Positions 1 to 8,885 are shown, numbered from the stretch's first letter. The stretch is DNA of 28,602 nucleotides from Bacteroidetes bacterium QS_8_68_15 (GCA_003023245.1 PXTR01000106.1:1-28602); one strand, 5' to 3'. The notes: generated from the sequence alone by a model not told the origin. Numbers and translations: made by a program.

Positions 1-64
1 CGCTGGCTTCAGGAGCCAGTGGCCATCTTTGGCCGTGGAGGTTCGAATCCTCTCTTGGGCACCA
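1..64 (+). tRNA. tRNA-Leu (CAG), 3' part only
   Basis: This is the 3' portion of a tRNA whose 5' half lies outside the window. The anticodon stem is CTGGC (3-7) with GCCAG (15-19). The 7-base loop at 8-14 puts anticodon CAG at 10-12, which reads leucine CUG codons. A long variable arm (GGCC, loop, GGCC) follows, as expected for a class II tRNA. The T-arm carries TTCGAAT and the acceptor strand is CTTGGGC with discriminator A. The terminal CCA is encoded, unlike in the tRNA-Phe and tRNA-Asp genes further on. Confidence 0.93.
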
Positions 65-71
65 CAAAAAC

Positions 72-108
72 AGCCCGCAGACGCTCTTTGGCGGCGTCTG
101 TGGGCTTT
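72..108 (+). terminator. Rho-independent terminator after tRNA-Leu
   Basis: A 13-bp stem (72-84 with 94-106, one G-U pair) encloses a 9-base loop. It begins 8 bases after the tRNA CCA end. The T-run is short (106-108), so termination may be moderate. Confidence 0.75.
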
Positions 109-185
109 GCTATGGGGTGAAGGTGCGAGACCGCTGTTTGCACTGAAACGCGCCGAAACGCGGGGAAAAGCAATTCTATGCCCGG

Positions 186-296
186 ATGACGCCTGAACGC
201 CTCAACCAACTGGAACCCCGGCTCTGGGAAGCCGCCGACGAGTTGCGCGCCCATTCCGGGCTGAGCGCTCAGGAGTATTCCCGCCCGGTCTACTGA
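186..296 (+). pseudogene. hsdM: HsdM N-terminal fragment 1 (type I restriction methylase)
   Basis: A 36-codon reading frame begins ATG and ends TGA. Its product contains LNQLEPRLWEAADELRAHSG followed by LSAQEYS, which matches the N-terminal helical domain of HsdM, the N6-adenine methyltransferase subunit of type I restriction-modification systems. The frame stops just where the family continues into the PVLGLIFLRYA helix. No SAM-binding or NPPF catalytic motif is present. It lies about 80 bases downstream of the tRNA-Leu terminator and is best read as debris of a former restriction-modification island. The family match is from motif memory and is strong over this short span. Confidence 0.72.
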
Positions 297-321
297 CGCA
301 ATGACCGCTTTTTTCGTTAGC

Positions 322-480
322 TATCTATCTTCGGCTCAGTATACACCGGTGCTGGGGCTAATCTTTCTGCGCTACGCGGAGGCCCGGTTCGTTCAGGCGA
401 AAGAAGAGATCGGCGCGGAGCAACCAGGCGGCTCCTCGCGGCGGCAGCGGGCCGGCAGTTGCAGGGCCGAGTTTCAGAAG
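322..480 (+). pseudogene. hsdM: HsdM N-terminal fragment 2, out of register with fragment 1
   Basis: In the frame that opens at 301, codons from about 322 read YLSSAQYTPVLGLIFLRYAE followed by ARFVQAKEEIGAE and a GGSSRR stretch. This is the next part of the HsdM N-terminal domain. The fragment repeats the LS-AQ-Y-PV motif that ended fragment 1, so the two pieces overlap in family coordinates and do not join by one simple frameshift. They could be remnants of two hsdM copies or the result of recombination. The homology fades near 450-480 and bshB1 starts at 552. There is no hsdS or hsdR in the window. Confidence 0.68.
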
Positions 481-551
481 CTCCCAACGCTTCCTTTGCG
501 GAGTGGTCCACCAGTGCTACGAACGCGTTTCTTCCAACGTCTCTTTCCCCG

Positions 552-1349
552 ATGCCCGACCAGAAGCCCGCTTCGGACACCCCGCCCGCTCCGCTCGACG
601 TGCTCGCCCTCGCCGCGCACCCCGACGACGTGGAGCTGTGCGCCGGCGGCACGATGTGCCTGCTTTCCCAGCAAGGCTACCGCACCGGCGTCGTCGACTT
701 TACGAAAGGCCAGCTCGGCTCGCGCGGGACGCCGGACGGCCGAATGCAAGAAGCGCAGACGGCGTCGCAGATCATGGGCCTCGCCGTGCGGGAAAACCTC
801 GGTCTCATGGATGGGGCGATCGAAAACACGCGCGAGCACCAGCGCAAGATCATGCGCCAGGTGCGTCGCTTCCGCCCGCACGTGGTGCTCGTCAACGCCC
901 GCGAGACGCGCCACCCCGACCATCGCCAGGCCGCGCGCCTCGCGCTCGACGCGCTCTTCTACGGCGGCCTGCGCAAGATCGAGACGACCGACCCGGTGAC
1001 GGGTGAGGCGCAGGAGCCGTGGCGCCCGCACCACACGCTACACTACATGCAGGCGGTGCCGTTCGACGAGCCGACGCTGGTGGTGGACGTGACGAGCGTG
1101 TGGGGCCGGCGCGTCGAAGCGCTCCAGGCGTTCGAGTCGCAGTTCTTCAACCCCGACTACGACGCCGACGAGGACGAACCGGAAACCTTCGTGTCGAATC
1201 GCGACTTCTTCGAGTGGGTCGAGGCCCGGGCGCGCACCTACGGCTACAAAGTCGGCGCGACGTACGGGGAGCCGTTTTTGTACCACCACGGCCCGTTCGG
1301 CACCGGCGACCTGATGCGCGTCTTTGCCGGGGAGAAGAAGCATCGCTGA
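552..1349 (+). CDS. bshB1: BshB1-type N-acetylglucosaminyl-malate deacetylase (PIG-L/LmbE family)
   Basis: The 265-residue product is a zinc-dependent deacetylase. The family removes the acetyl group from GlcNAc-malate in the second step of bacillithiol synthesis in the cytoplasm. The metal site is visible as AHPDD at residues 22-26 and HPDH at 121-124. The segment VDFTKGQLGSRGTP (about 48-61) followed by RENLGL is typical of the BshB1 subgroup as opposed to mycothiol MshB. The ATG at 552 is chosen because it sits about 15 residues before the first conserved strand; the reading frame is open further upstream but that part looks like spacer. Length is slightly above the usual ~235-240, with the extra at the N-terminus and an acidic loop near residue 200. 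No bshA or bshC is in the window. Confidence 0.88.
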   Translation: MPDQKPASDTPPAPLDVLALAAHPDDVELCAGGTMCLLSQQGYRTGVVDFTKGQLGSRGTPDGRMQEAQTASQIMGLAVRENLGLMDGAIENTREHQRKIMRQVRRFRPHVVLVNARETRHPDHRQAARLALDALFYGGLRKIETTDPVTGEAQEPWRPHHTLHYMQAVPFDEPTLVVDVTSVWGRRVEALQAFESQFFNPDYDADEDEPETFVSNRDFFEWVEARARTYGYKVGATYGEPFLYHHGPFGTGDLMRVFAGEKKHR

Positions 1350-1361
1350 AAGCGAAGGGCG

Positions 1362-2294
1362 CTACGATGCGGCAGCCGGTGTTCCGGTAGCAGAGAGCGC
1401 GTCCAGCGCGGCGGGCATCACATCCGTCAGGTCGCGCGCGTCGGCGAAGGCGTCAGCGCCGCGCCCGTAGGCGACGAGCGGGACGGGGTTGCGCGTGTGC
1501 GTCGTCGTCGCGGGATCTTCGATGTTGCCGTGATCGCTGGTGATAAGGAGCAGCTCTTCGGCGGGGCGGGAGTTCGCCAGCAGGGCGTCGAAGAGGGCAT
1601 TGAGGTCGGAGAGGACGCTGGCGGGCGTGCCGTGCCCGGCTTTGTCGGTGAGGTAGTATTCGAAGACGGTGAGCGCGTGATCGCGGCTGAGGCGGAGAAG
1701 TTGGCGTCCGGCGTCGGCGGGAGAGAGGCGCGGGACGTCGGAGTGGCCGAGGTGCTCGTGCCAGCCGTCGGCGGTGAGGTCGGCGGCGAGGGCGCGCCCG
1801 GCGCGCAGGTCGCCTGTGCGGCGCAGGCGCACGCCGGCGGCGCGGCAGGCCCGCGTGGTGACGGTCCAGCGGTCGCGCTCTTCGGCGTGGGTGAAAAAGC
1901 GCGGCGGGTAGGCGTTGGCGAAGGCGACGGCCGCGTCCGGTTGTTCGTCGAAAAGCGCGCGGGCCTCGTGAAAGATGCTCGATTCGGCCAGTACCGGCTT
2001 CGAGGAGGAGTGCGGAAAGGGGCCGAAGTGGCGTCCGGCGCGCTTCGCGCAGTTCGTGCCGGTGAAAAGGGTGGCCTGCCCGGTGCCGCTTTGCGGAAGC
2101 CCCTCCACGCCCAGCGTCGCGTCGAGGGGGCGGAAGACGTGCCGGGGGCGCGTGACGCGCGACGCGTCGGCCGTCCAGTCAGTTCCGTCGGCCAGCGCGC
2201 GAAACGCCGGCAGCGCCTGCGCAGACAGCGGGTTGGACGCGCCGCCCGGCCCCAGCCCGATGCCGTCGATGAAAAGGAAGAGGACGCGGTTCAA
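1362..2294 (-). CDS. Alkaline-phosphatase-superfamily metalloenzyme (iPGM/phosphopentomutase-like)
   Basis: The product (310 residues) has the two-metal core of the alkaline phosphatase/iPGM superfamily: DGIGLG near residues 10-15, SGTGQAT near 69-75 (candidate nucleophile Ser or Thr), DKAGHG near 217-222, SDHGNIED at 253-260 and THTRNPVPL near 265-273. The last two are very close to the metal-binding end of cofactor-independent phosphoglycerate mutase. The protein is much shorter than iPGM (~510 residues) and lacks its inserted transferase domain, so the substrate is unknown. The start is set at a TTG (2292-2294), giving a product beginning NRVLFLFIDG. The open frame continues upstream, but that extension is encoded by a period-7 tract and is not conserved-looking. 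It runs convergent with bshB1, 12 bases away. Confidence 0.8.
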   Translation of the reverse strand: MNRVLFLFIDGIGLGPGGASNPLSAQALPAFRALADGTDWTADASRVTRPRHVFRPLDATLGVEGLPQSGTGQATLFTGTNCAKRAGRHFGPFPHSSSKPVLAESSIFHEARALFDEQPDAAVAFANAYPPRFFTHAEERDRWTVTTRACRAAGVRLRRTGDLRAGRALAADLTADGWHEHLGHSDVPRLSPADAGRQLLRLSRDHALTVFEYYLTDKAGHGTPASVLSDLNALFDALLANSRPAEELLLITSDHGNIEDPATTTHTRNPVPLVAYGRGADAFADARDLTDVMPAALDALSATGTPAAAS

Positions 2295-2296
2295 AA

Positions 2297-2324
2297 GCGT
2301 GATGCCTATTGCGTGATGCGTGAG
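2297..2324. repeat. Period-7 tract at metalloenzyme start
   Basis: Four consecutive 7-mers: GCGTGAT, GCCTATT, GCGTGAT, GCGTGAG. The tract sits immediately upstream of the proposed TTG start of the minus-strand metalloenzyme gene. Confidence 0.75.
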
Positions 2325-2430
2325 GACAACAGGCCGCCCTGATTGCGTTCCGACCCTACCGGCAGCGCCATTCAGAAAGCATTGGCGCTCGCATGTTCTT
2401 TCACTCTCCGCCAACGGGCAACCTCACGAA

Positions 2431-3345
<915 letters not shown>

Positions 3346-3605
3346 GAGAAAAGCGGCGTGGAGCGCAGGGTGTATGGAAGGCGACCGTCGAGCAGGGATT
3401 GCGGGAAGCGAAATCCCGTCTTCGGTCGTTCCCCATACCGCCCGCCGGCGCTGGTCGTTCGAACACGCCCTTCGCCGATGACCGCGACGCAGCGCAGTCC
3501 ACTTCCGACTCCCGAACAGCAATCCCGGTGTCAGCGTGTGCTTGTAGATGCAACCAAAAACCCACGCTGCGGACAACAACACGCCCTCACTCCCGCACCC
3601 CCAAC

Positions 3606-4865
3606 GTGCTTCAGCAACTGCGTCACCGCCTGCAGCGCCTCGTCGGATCCGCGTCGCCTGCCGAGCCGACCGACACCGGCCTCGTGCTCGGCGGCGGGGG
3701 CGCGCGGGCCGCCTATCAGGCCGGCGTGCTGGCCTACGTCGCCGACGCCTTTCCCGAGGCGCACTTCTCGATCATGACCGGCGTGTCGGCGGGCGCGATC
3801 AACGCGGCGCAATTGGCGGGGCGGCGCGGGTCGCTGGCGGAGGCGGCCGAGCGGCTCGCGGCGCACTGGAGGGACGTGACCGCCGACCGCGTGTACGAAC
3901 CCGAGCCGGGACTGCGCCTGCTGTGGGCGTTCCTCCGCGGGCGCATCGACGGCGGCGGCGCCCCCGACGACGACGGCGACAGCAGCAACGCCCCGCCCGA
4001 GGACGCCCCGCGCGGCCTGGTCGATACGGCTCCGCTGCGCCGCTTTCTCGCCGAGCGCCTGCAAGCGGCCCCCAATGGCGGTGAGCTGACCGGCATCGCC
4101 GACAACTTGCGCGCCGGGCGCCTCAAGGCCGCCGCGCTCACGGCCACCGACTACGCCACGGGCCAGAGCGTCAGCTTCGTCGAAGGGCGCAACTTCGACG
4201 ACTGGGAGCGGCCCAACCGCGTCAGCCGGCGCACGCGCCTCACGGTCGATCACGTAATGGCCTCCGCCGCGCTGCCGATCGTGTTTCCGGCCATCGAGCT
4301 GGACGACGGGCGCTGGTACGGGGACGGCGGCATCCGCCTCGCTGCGCCGCTGGCCCCGGCGGTGCACCTCGGGGCCGACCGCCTGATGGTCATTTCCACC
4401 CGCTACGACCGTTCCGAAGAGGAGGCCGCCGATCCCGCCGTGGAGGGCTATCCGCCGCCCGCGCAGATCATCGGAGCGCTCATGAACGCCGTCTTCCTCG
4501 ACGCCCTCGACCAGGACACCCTCACCCTCCAGCGCGTCAACCGGCTCATTCGCGAACTGCCGGAAGGCCGCCGCCACGGAATGCGGCCCGTCGACTTGCT
4601 CGTCCTGCGGCCCTCGGTGGACCTGGGCCGCCTGGCCAGCGACTACGAGGCGAACCTGCCGCTCTCGCTGCGCGTGATGACGCGCGGCCTCGGCACCGAC
4701 CAGACGCGCAGCCCCGACGCCCTCAGCATGCTGCTCTTCGAGCCCGGCTACGTCGAACGTCTCCTCGACATCGGCCGCCGCGACGCCGAGCGCCGACACG
4801 ACCGCATCGCCGCCTTCCTCGAAGGCGCGAGCGCGCCGGAGCCGCAGGCGCACGGGTCGTGCTGA
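3606..4865 (+). CDS. Patatin-like phospholipase
   Basis: The product (419 residues from a GTG start) is a patatin-fold serine lipase with a Ser-Asp dyad. The oxyanion loop GGGGAR is at about residues 29-34, the nucleophile elbow GVSAG at 59-63 (Ser61), and the DG[G] motif is in WYGDGG (Asp240). The C-terminal ~170 residues continue with a helical region that I do not assign. There is an acidic insert DDDGDSSNAPPEDAP around residues 120-135. No signal peptide is seen, so it is probably cytoplasmic or membrane-associated; it could act on phospholipids or lysophospholipids. The GTG is chosen because it lies ~25 residues before the first strand. An ATG at 3399 would add 69 residues of low-complexity sequence. 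It is divergent from the DprA-like gene. Confidence 0.88.
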   Translation: MLQQLRHRLQRLVGSASPAEPTDTGLVLGGGGARAAYQAGVLAYVADAFPEAHFSIMTGVSAGAINAAQLAGRRGSLAEAAERLAAHWRDVTADRVYEPEPGLRLLWAFLRGRIDGGGAPDDDGDSSNAPPEDAPRGLVDTAPLRRFLAERLQAAPNGGELTGIADNLRAGRLKAAALTATDYATGQSVSFVEGRNFDDWERPNRVSRRTRLTVDHVMASAALPIVFPAIELDDGRWYGDGGIRLAAPLAPAVHLGADRLMVISTRYDRSEEEAADPAVEGYPPPAQIIGALMNAVFLDALDQDTLTLQRVNRLIRELPEGRRHGMRPVDLLVLRPSVDLGRLASDYEANLPLSLRVMTRGLGTDQTRSPDALSMLLFEPGYVERLLDIGRRDAERRHDRIAAFLEGASAPEPQAHGSC

Positions 4866-4922
4866 CCGCAGCGTGCGCTGGTACTTGGTTAGCGGACGTC
4901 AACTGACCCCCTCTGTCTACCG

Positions 4923-4960
4923 GCGCTGTGAGCGAAGCGAACGAGTACTCTACGGGATGC
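4923..4960. repeat. Dispersed repeat, copy A
   Basis: These 38 bases match 18414-18451 at about 33 of 38 positions by eye; the shared core is CGAACGAGTACTCT. The copy lies 57 bases after the patatin stop. The rest of the 278-base spacer (4866-5143) holds further hairpin sequence, for example CTCCTC paired with GGGGAG around 5038-5055, and no convincing gene. Confidence 0.7.
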
Positions 4961-5143
4961 ATCTTCCCCCCGAACATCTGTAGGGGATGTCCCGGGTCTG
5001 CACACGAAAATGAGGGGGAGAGCTTCGGGTTGGAGAACTCCTCTCGCAAGGGGAGGTGCACCACAAGGTATGACCTGTCGGCCTCTCCGAAGGAGCGGAG
5101 GGGGCAAAGACAACAGGCACGCCAAACGCGTACTGCGCTGCGT

Positions 5144-5848
5144 TCACAGGTACCGCTCGAAAAACGGCGCCGTCCACGACAAGTCCCACTGTTCGTCGGG
5201 GCCGCGGGCGCCGCCGAGCAACGGGCGCGTGTCGGCTTCGGCGGGGGCCGTCTCGCGAAGCGCGTTCCACATCCGACGCAGCCGCTTGCGCTCGCGTCCG
5301 TCAGGGGCTTCGTGCGCCTCGCCGCCGGAGAGCAGGACCGTCGGGCGCGCGTCGCCGGTCTGCGCGATGTGCGTGGCGACGGGCAGCCAGCGCGTGCGTT
5401 CGGGAAAAAGGCGGGCCAGGCGTTCGAACGCGTCGTCGGGGAAGGGAAGCAGGCCCTCGCGAGGCGGGTGGAGGCGTCCTTCGGGAAAGTAGACGAGCGC
5501 GGTCTGCGGCTGCTCGCGTAGGCGACGCACGGTGCGGCGAAGCGTGGCGCGGCGGCGTGCGGCGGCCTCGTCGTCGCTTTCGCCCTCGCCGGGCGGGAAG
5601 GGCTGTACGCCCACGGCGGCGAAGAAGGGGAAGCGGTCCCAGTCTTCCATCCAGAGCGTGCCCGGGCGCCCGAGCAGTTCCTCCAGCAACAGCCAGAGCA
5701 GGTGCCCGTCGTAGAAGTGGTGGTGGTTGGCGTAAAGCACGACCGGCGCGCGGTGGGGAAGCGCCGGTGGGGCCCCGACCCAGGCCACCCGGCGAAAGGC
5801 GCGCCGCAGGTCGCGCCGGATGAGCCATTCGACCAAGCGTTTGACCAC
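5144..5848 (-). CDS. 1-acyl-glycerol-3-phosphate-acyltransferase-like (PlsC family)
   Basis: The 234-residue product has the PlsC acyltransferase signature HHHFYD (H-x4-D, residues 42-47) and the acceptor-binding block YFPEGRLHPP (121-130). A hydrophobic segment LLWLLLEELL sits near 51-60. The family transfers acyl chains from acyl-CoA or acyl-ACP at the membrane. It is the last gene of a minus-strand set after cruF and crtB. Salinibacter makes an acylated carotenoid glycoside (salinixanthin), so a role in carotenoid acylation is plausible, but ordinary phospholipid synthesis is equally possible from sequence alone. The ATG at 5848 is preceded directly by a period-7 tract. Confidence 0.8.
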   Translation of the reverse strand: MVKRLVEWLIRRDLRRAFRRVAWVGAPPALPHRAPVVLYANHHHFYDGHLLWLLLEELLGRPGTLWMEDWDRFPFFAAVGVQPFPPGEGESDDEAAARRRATLRRTVRRLREQPQTALVYFPEGRLHPPREGLLPFPDDAFERLARLFPERTRWLPVATHIAQTGDARPTVLLSGGEAHEAPDGRERKRLRRMWNALRETAPAEADTRPLLGGARGPDEQWDLSWTAPFFERYL

Positions 5849-5853
5849 GGGTT

Positions 5854-5888
5854 TCGTGGGTCGTTGTTCGTGGGTCGTTGTTCGTCAC
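5854..5888. repeat. Period-7 tract upstream of the acyltransferase
   Basis: Five units: TCGTGGG, TCGTTGT, TCGTGGG, TCGTTGT, TCGTCAC. The tract begins 6 bases upstream of the acyltransferase ATG (minus strand) and fills much of the gap to crtB. Confidence 0.85.
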
Positions 5889-5939
5889 GATCCGCCGGCG
5901 CAGCGTCCAGCAGGGAAGCCCCCGCGCCCGCCGCCAAGC

Positions 5940-7019
5940 TCAAGCATTTGCCGACGAGTCGTCCACCGTCCACTGTCCGTCGTCGGCCGTCCTACCGAGG
6001 AGGCGCTCGCGGCGACGCGAATAATCGTCCTGCACGACGAGGCGCAGTTTGCGCCCGCGAGAAGTGTAGGCGCGGCGCGAGAGGTCGTCGTAGTCGTTGG
6101 CGCGCACCTCGTTGTGAATCTCGCGGTACATGCGCGCCGCCGAGCGGATCCCGAGGCGCATCCGGGTGGGGAGCTTGCCGACCCCGTCGAGGCCGCGGCG
6201 GTAGCGCGCTTCGGCGAGGCGCATGGCGCGTTCGAGCACGGCAGGGTAGCCGGGCGGCACGCCCGTGCCCGTCGGGAGATGCGCGCGCAAGTCGCTTTCG
6301 GAAAGGCCCGCCTCGCGCAGCCAGGCGGCCGGCAGGTAGCGGCGGTCGCGTTCGCGCAGGTCTTCGCCCACGTCGCGCACGATGTTGGTAATCTGCATCG
6401 CCACGCCGAGGGTGCGGGCGGAGGCGTCCAGCTGCTCGCGCCGGTCGGGCGCGAGAAACGGGAGCATCATCGCGCCGACGCTGCCGCCAACGAGCATCGA
6501 ATAATCCAACAGGTCGTCTTCGTCGGTGACGGGGCGTCCGTTGAGGTCCCAGCGCGCGCCGTCGATCAGCTCGCGGAGCGGTCCCGGCGCGAGGCCGAAG
6601 CGCTCGTGCACTTCCGCGAGACGCGGCCAGAGGAGGTCGTCGTCGGGCGGCCGGCCGTGCAGGGCAGCGTCGAGACGCGCTTCGATCGCCTCCAACTCGT
6701 CGAGCGCCTGCGCCGGACCCACGGCGAAGGCACGCTCGTCGGCAAGCGTGTCCACGCGGCGGCAGAAAAGGTAGAGCGTCGCCACCGGCAGGCGCACGCG
6801 CCGCGGCAGAAGGCGCGCCGCCAGCGAGAAGGTGCGCGAGTGGTGGTGAAAACCCTCCCAGAGGCGTCGGTCCGCGCGCCGGCGCTCCGAAAGCCACCGC
6901 GCGGGAAGCCAGCGGGTCAAGAGCGAAGCGCTGCTACTCACGAGGGGAGCGGCGGGGTTGTTGAAAGCGGCGAGTCGCGGGCGAGTGTGTGGGCGGGGTG
7001 TGCAAGGCTGTTGGCCCAT
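5940..7019 (-). CDS. crtB: Phytoene synthase
   Basis: The product condenses two geranylgeranyl diphosphates to phytoene, the first committed step of C40 carotenoid synthesis. Both Asp-rich motifs are present: FCRRVDTLADE (Asp90 and Asp94 counted from ATG 7019) and NIVRDVGEDLRERDRRYLP (about 212-230). The YLP ending is typical of CrtB and squalene-synthase-like enzymes. The start is uncertain. ATG 7017-7019 gives 359 residues; GTG 6939-6941 gives 333 and a more usual spacing to the first motif. The C-terminal ~18 residues (acidic, after LLGR) are encoded by a period-7 tract and look like coding read-through into it. It is flanked by cruF upstream and an acyltransferase downstream on the same strand, probably one operon. 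Confidence 0.92.
   Translation of the reverse strand: MGQQPCTPRPHTRPRLAAFNNPAAPLVSSSASLLTRWLPARWLSERRRADRRLWEGFHHHSRTFSLAARLLPRRVRLPVATLYLFCRRVDTLADERAFAVGPAQALDELEAIEARLDAALHGRPPDDDLLWPRLAEVHERFGLAPGPLRELIDGARWDLNGRPVTDEDDLLDYSMLVGGSVGAMMLPFLAPDRREQLDASARTLGVAMQITNIVRDVGEDLRERDRRYLPAAWLREAGLSESDLRAHLPTGTGVPPGYPAVLERAMRLAEARYRRGLDGVGKLPTRMRLGIRSAARMYREIHNEVRANDYDDLSRRAYTSRGRKLRLVVQDDYSRRRERLLGRTADDGQWTVDDSSANA
5958..5992. repeat. Period-7 tract inside the 3' end of crtB
   Basis: Five units on the + strand: GTCGTCC, ACCGTCC, ACTGTCC, GTCGTCG, GCCGTCC. It encodes part of the C-terminal tail of CrtB. Confidence 0.78.
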
Positions 7020-7043
7020 GGCTATTTGCTCTTCGTCCCAGAA

Positions 7044-7071
7044 AGCCAACAGCCGGCAGCCAACAGCCTCA
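7044..7071. repeat. Period-7 tract overlapping the cruF stop
   Basis: Four units: AGCCAAC, AGCCGGC, AGCCAAC, AGCCTCA. The final TCA is the complement of the cruF TGA stop (7069-7071). Confidence 0.8.
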
Positions 7072-8004
7072 CGCCGACGCCGCCGGCTGCGCGCGTTGCG
7101 GCGCAGCGCGGCGTTCGGAGACGAACACGACCCCGAGCGGGATCGCCGTGGCGACGAGGCCCACCAGCGCGGGCACCGTGAGACCGTACATCGCGCACAG
7201 CACCACCGGGAAAAGGCAATTCAGCAAATACACCGGCGGGGCCCAGCGGCTTTCGGTCGGCAGGCCCCCGGTGAGAAACTCGTAACTGCATTCGATGAGA
7301 AACGCGACGCCGAACCAGCCGAGCCAATTCGAAAGCGGCATGCCGTAGTAAAACTGGAACGACCCGACAGGCGGGTAGCTCCAGAAGCGGTCGATCCCGC
7401 CGACCACCCCGCCGGAGCCGAAGGTCGCGCCCGCGCCGTTCATGGCGGGATCCAGCGAGACGTCCCACAGCACCATGAACACCGTCGCCAGCAAGAGGCG
7501 CCGCCAGCGCACGTCCGCCGCGCGCCCCGTCACGCGCTGCGCCAGGTCCAGCGACAAGAGCGCCATGGCGAACCACGACGGCGGGATGAAGTACGGCACG
7601 TGGCCGAAGATCTTCGGCCCCAGCCACGGCCCGTAGTAGTATTCGCCGAAGGGCACGCCGACGCTCGTGCCCACCAACTCGCTCCCGCCCCCGATGGCGC
7701 AGCCCAGCGCTGCGAGGAGGGCCACGCGCTTCCAGCCGATCTGCGGCCCGTACATCAGCACGGGCAAAACCGCCAAGAGCGTCATGTACGCCCACGTCGG
7801 CGCCACGACCAGTTCGTTCAGGTACGAGCTGAAAAACGCCAGCGACGACGGCACCAGCCACAGCAGCAGCATCCCGGCCACGCTGAAGGCCATCGAGCTG
7901 ACGAACACCGCCAGCGCCGCTTTGAGCAGCGGAGACGCCGGGGACGCGCCGGGCTCATCTCCGAGCAAAAAGGCACGCAATGAAAGACGGGACGAATCGG
8001 GCAT
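7069..8004 (-). CDS. cruF: Carotenoid 1',2'-hydratase CruF-like membrane protein
   Basis: The product (311 residues) is an integral membrane protein with about eight hydrophobic segments. The conserved blocks GVPFGEYYYGPWLGPKIFGHVP and VLWDVSLDPAMN resemble the CruF/DUF422 carotenoid biosynthesis family. CruF adds water across the terminal double bond of gamma-carotene-type molecules, giving the 1'-hydroxyl that can later be glycosylated and acylated. The ATG at 8004 is used; an open frame continues 61 codons upstream without hydrophobic or conserved character. It heads a same-strand set with crtB (next, after a short gap) and the PlsC-like gene. It is divergent from the wbqC-like gene. The stop falls inside a period-7 tract. 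Confidence 0.85.
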   Translation of the reverse strand: MPDSSRLSLRAFLLGDEPGASPASPLLKAALAVFVSSMAFSVAGMLLLWLVPSSLAFFSSYLNELVVAPTWAYMTLLAVLPVLMYGPQIGWKRVALLAALGCAIGGGSELVGTSVGVPFGEYYYGPWLGPKIFGHVPYFIPPSWFAMALLSLDLAQRVTGRAADVRWRRLLLATVFMVLWDVSLDPAMNGAGATFGSGGVVGGIDRFWSYPPVGSFQFYYGMPLSNWLGWFGVAFLIECSYEFLTGGLPTESRWAPPVYLLNCLFPVVLCAMYGLTVPALVGLVATAIPLGVVFVSERRAAPQRAQPAASA

Positions 8005-8106
8005 ACAATACTGCAGATACTGCAAAAGCCAGAGTCGAAAAATACCCACTTGGGCACCTGTCAAGGTACATCCCAGTTTCGCCAAAGTAAACGGCAAGCG
8101 CAACCC

Positions 8107-8148
8107 CAATCGCCCTTCGCCCATCGAACATCGGCAATCAACAATCGC
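8107..8148. repeat. Period-7 tract upstream of the wbqC-like gene
   Basis: Six units: CAATCGC, CCTTCGC, CCATCGA, ACATCGG, CAATCAA, CAATCGC. The tract ends two bases before the proposed GTG start at 8150. Confidence 0.85.
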
Positions 8149-8149
8149 C

Positions 8150-8878
8150 GTGCGCCCACCGGAATACTTTCCGGGACTGCCGTTCATGGCGCTGTTGCAG
8201 GAGGCGGATCACTTCGTGCTGGCCGACACCTTCCAGTACAGCCGCCGCTCGCGTCAGAACCGCGCCCGCCTGCGCACGCCGCAGGGCGCGCAGTGGATCA
8301 CCGTTCCGGTGCGAAACGGCCAGACGCATCGCCCCGTCGCCGAGGTCGAGATCGACAACCGCCATTCCGACGAAAGCACCGGCGGGACGCACTGGCGCTC
8401 GCGCCACCGGCGCGCGTTGACGTACAACTACCGCTCTGCTCCCTACTTCGAGCCGTTCGAGCCGCGGCTGACTCCGTTCTTCGAGCGCGCCTGGCACGAG
8501 TTGGGCCCGTGCGCCTGCGCCTCCGTGCGGCTGATGGCGGACGGCGCCGGCCTGGAAACGCCGATGACGCGCGCGACGACGTTGCCCGGCGCCCCGTCGA
8601 CGCTGCTGGACGTCGTGCGCGTGGTAGGGGAGCAAATGAAAACGCAATCCCGCGCCGCGACGCTGCTGGCCCCGCCGGACGCCGCTGCGCACGACGCCGC
8701 GCTGCTCGATGAGGCTGACGACCTCGACTGCGAAGTGCAAGTCGCCCGGTTCGAAGCGCCGCGCTACCGGCAACACTTCGACGGGTTCGTATCCGGTCTG
8801 TCGTTCGCGGACCTATTTTTCGAGTACGGCCCCGAGGCGCGCGCGTTGCTGCGAGAAGGGTTGAACGTTGAAGGTTGA
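8150..8878 (+). CDS. WbqC-family protein
   Basis: The 242-residue product matches the WbqC family: PEYFPGLPFMALLQEADHFVLADTFQYSRRSRQNR at the N-terminus, then GTHWRSRHRRALTYNYRSAPYFEPFEP. In other bacteria these proteins are encoded in O-antigen and polysaccharide loci; their biochemical role is not settled and I do not assign one. The GTG at 8150 is chosen because the family's conserved YFP strand starts only a few residues later and an upstream period-7 tract marks the non-coding boundary. The last codons and the TGA stop (8876-8878) lie in another period-7 tract. There are no polysaccharide genes nearby. Confidence 0.82.
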   Translation: MRPPEYFPGLPFMALLQEADHFVLADTFQYSRRSRQNRARLRTPQGAQWITVPVRNGQTHRPVAEVEIDNRHSDESTGGTHWRSRHRRALTYNYRSAPYFEPFEPRLTPFFERAWHELGPCACASVRLMADGAGLETPMTRATTLPGAPSTLLDVVRVVGEQMKTQSRAATLLAPPDAAAHDAALLDEADDLDCEVQVARFEAPRYRQHFDGFVSGLSFADLFFEYGPEARALLREGLNVEG

Positions 8879-8885
8879 AGGCTTT
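8858..8885. repeat. Period-7 tract overlapping the wbqC-like stop
   Basis: Units GGGTTGA, ACGTTGA, AGGTTGA, AGGCTTT. The third unit supplies the TGA stop codon of the upstream gene. Confidence 0.8.

Noticed and set aside
3531..4853. Long minus-strand open frames opposite the patatin gene, and similar ones opposite HAD-deaminase (11526-12656), uvrB (14516-16096) and the TonB receptor (19642-21579)
   Set aside because: They are high-GC shadow frames opposite genes with clear motifs, and their products are low-complexity Arg/Ala/Gly sequence without domains.
8056..8067. Inverted repeat ACCTGTCAAGGT containing TTGACA on the minus strand, upstream of cruF, as a CarH/LitR-type operator with a promoter
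   Set aside because: No good -10 element is at 16-18 bases, and only one short inverted repeat is present instead of the multiple direct repeats expected for CarH-type operators.
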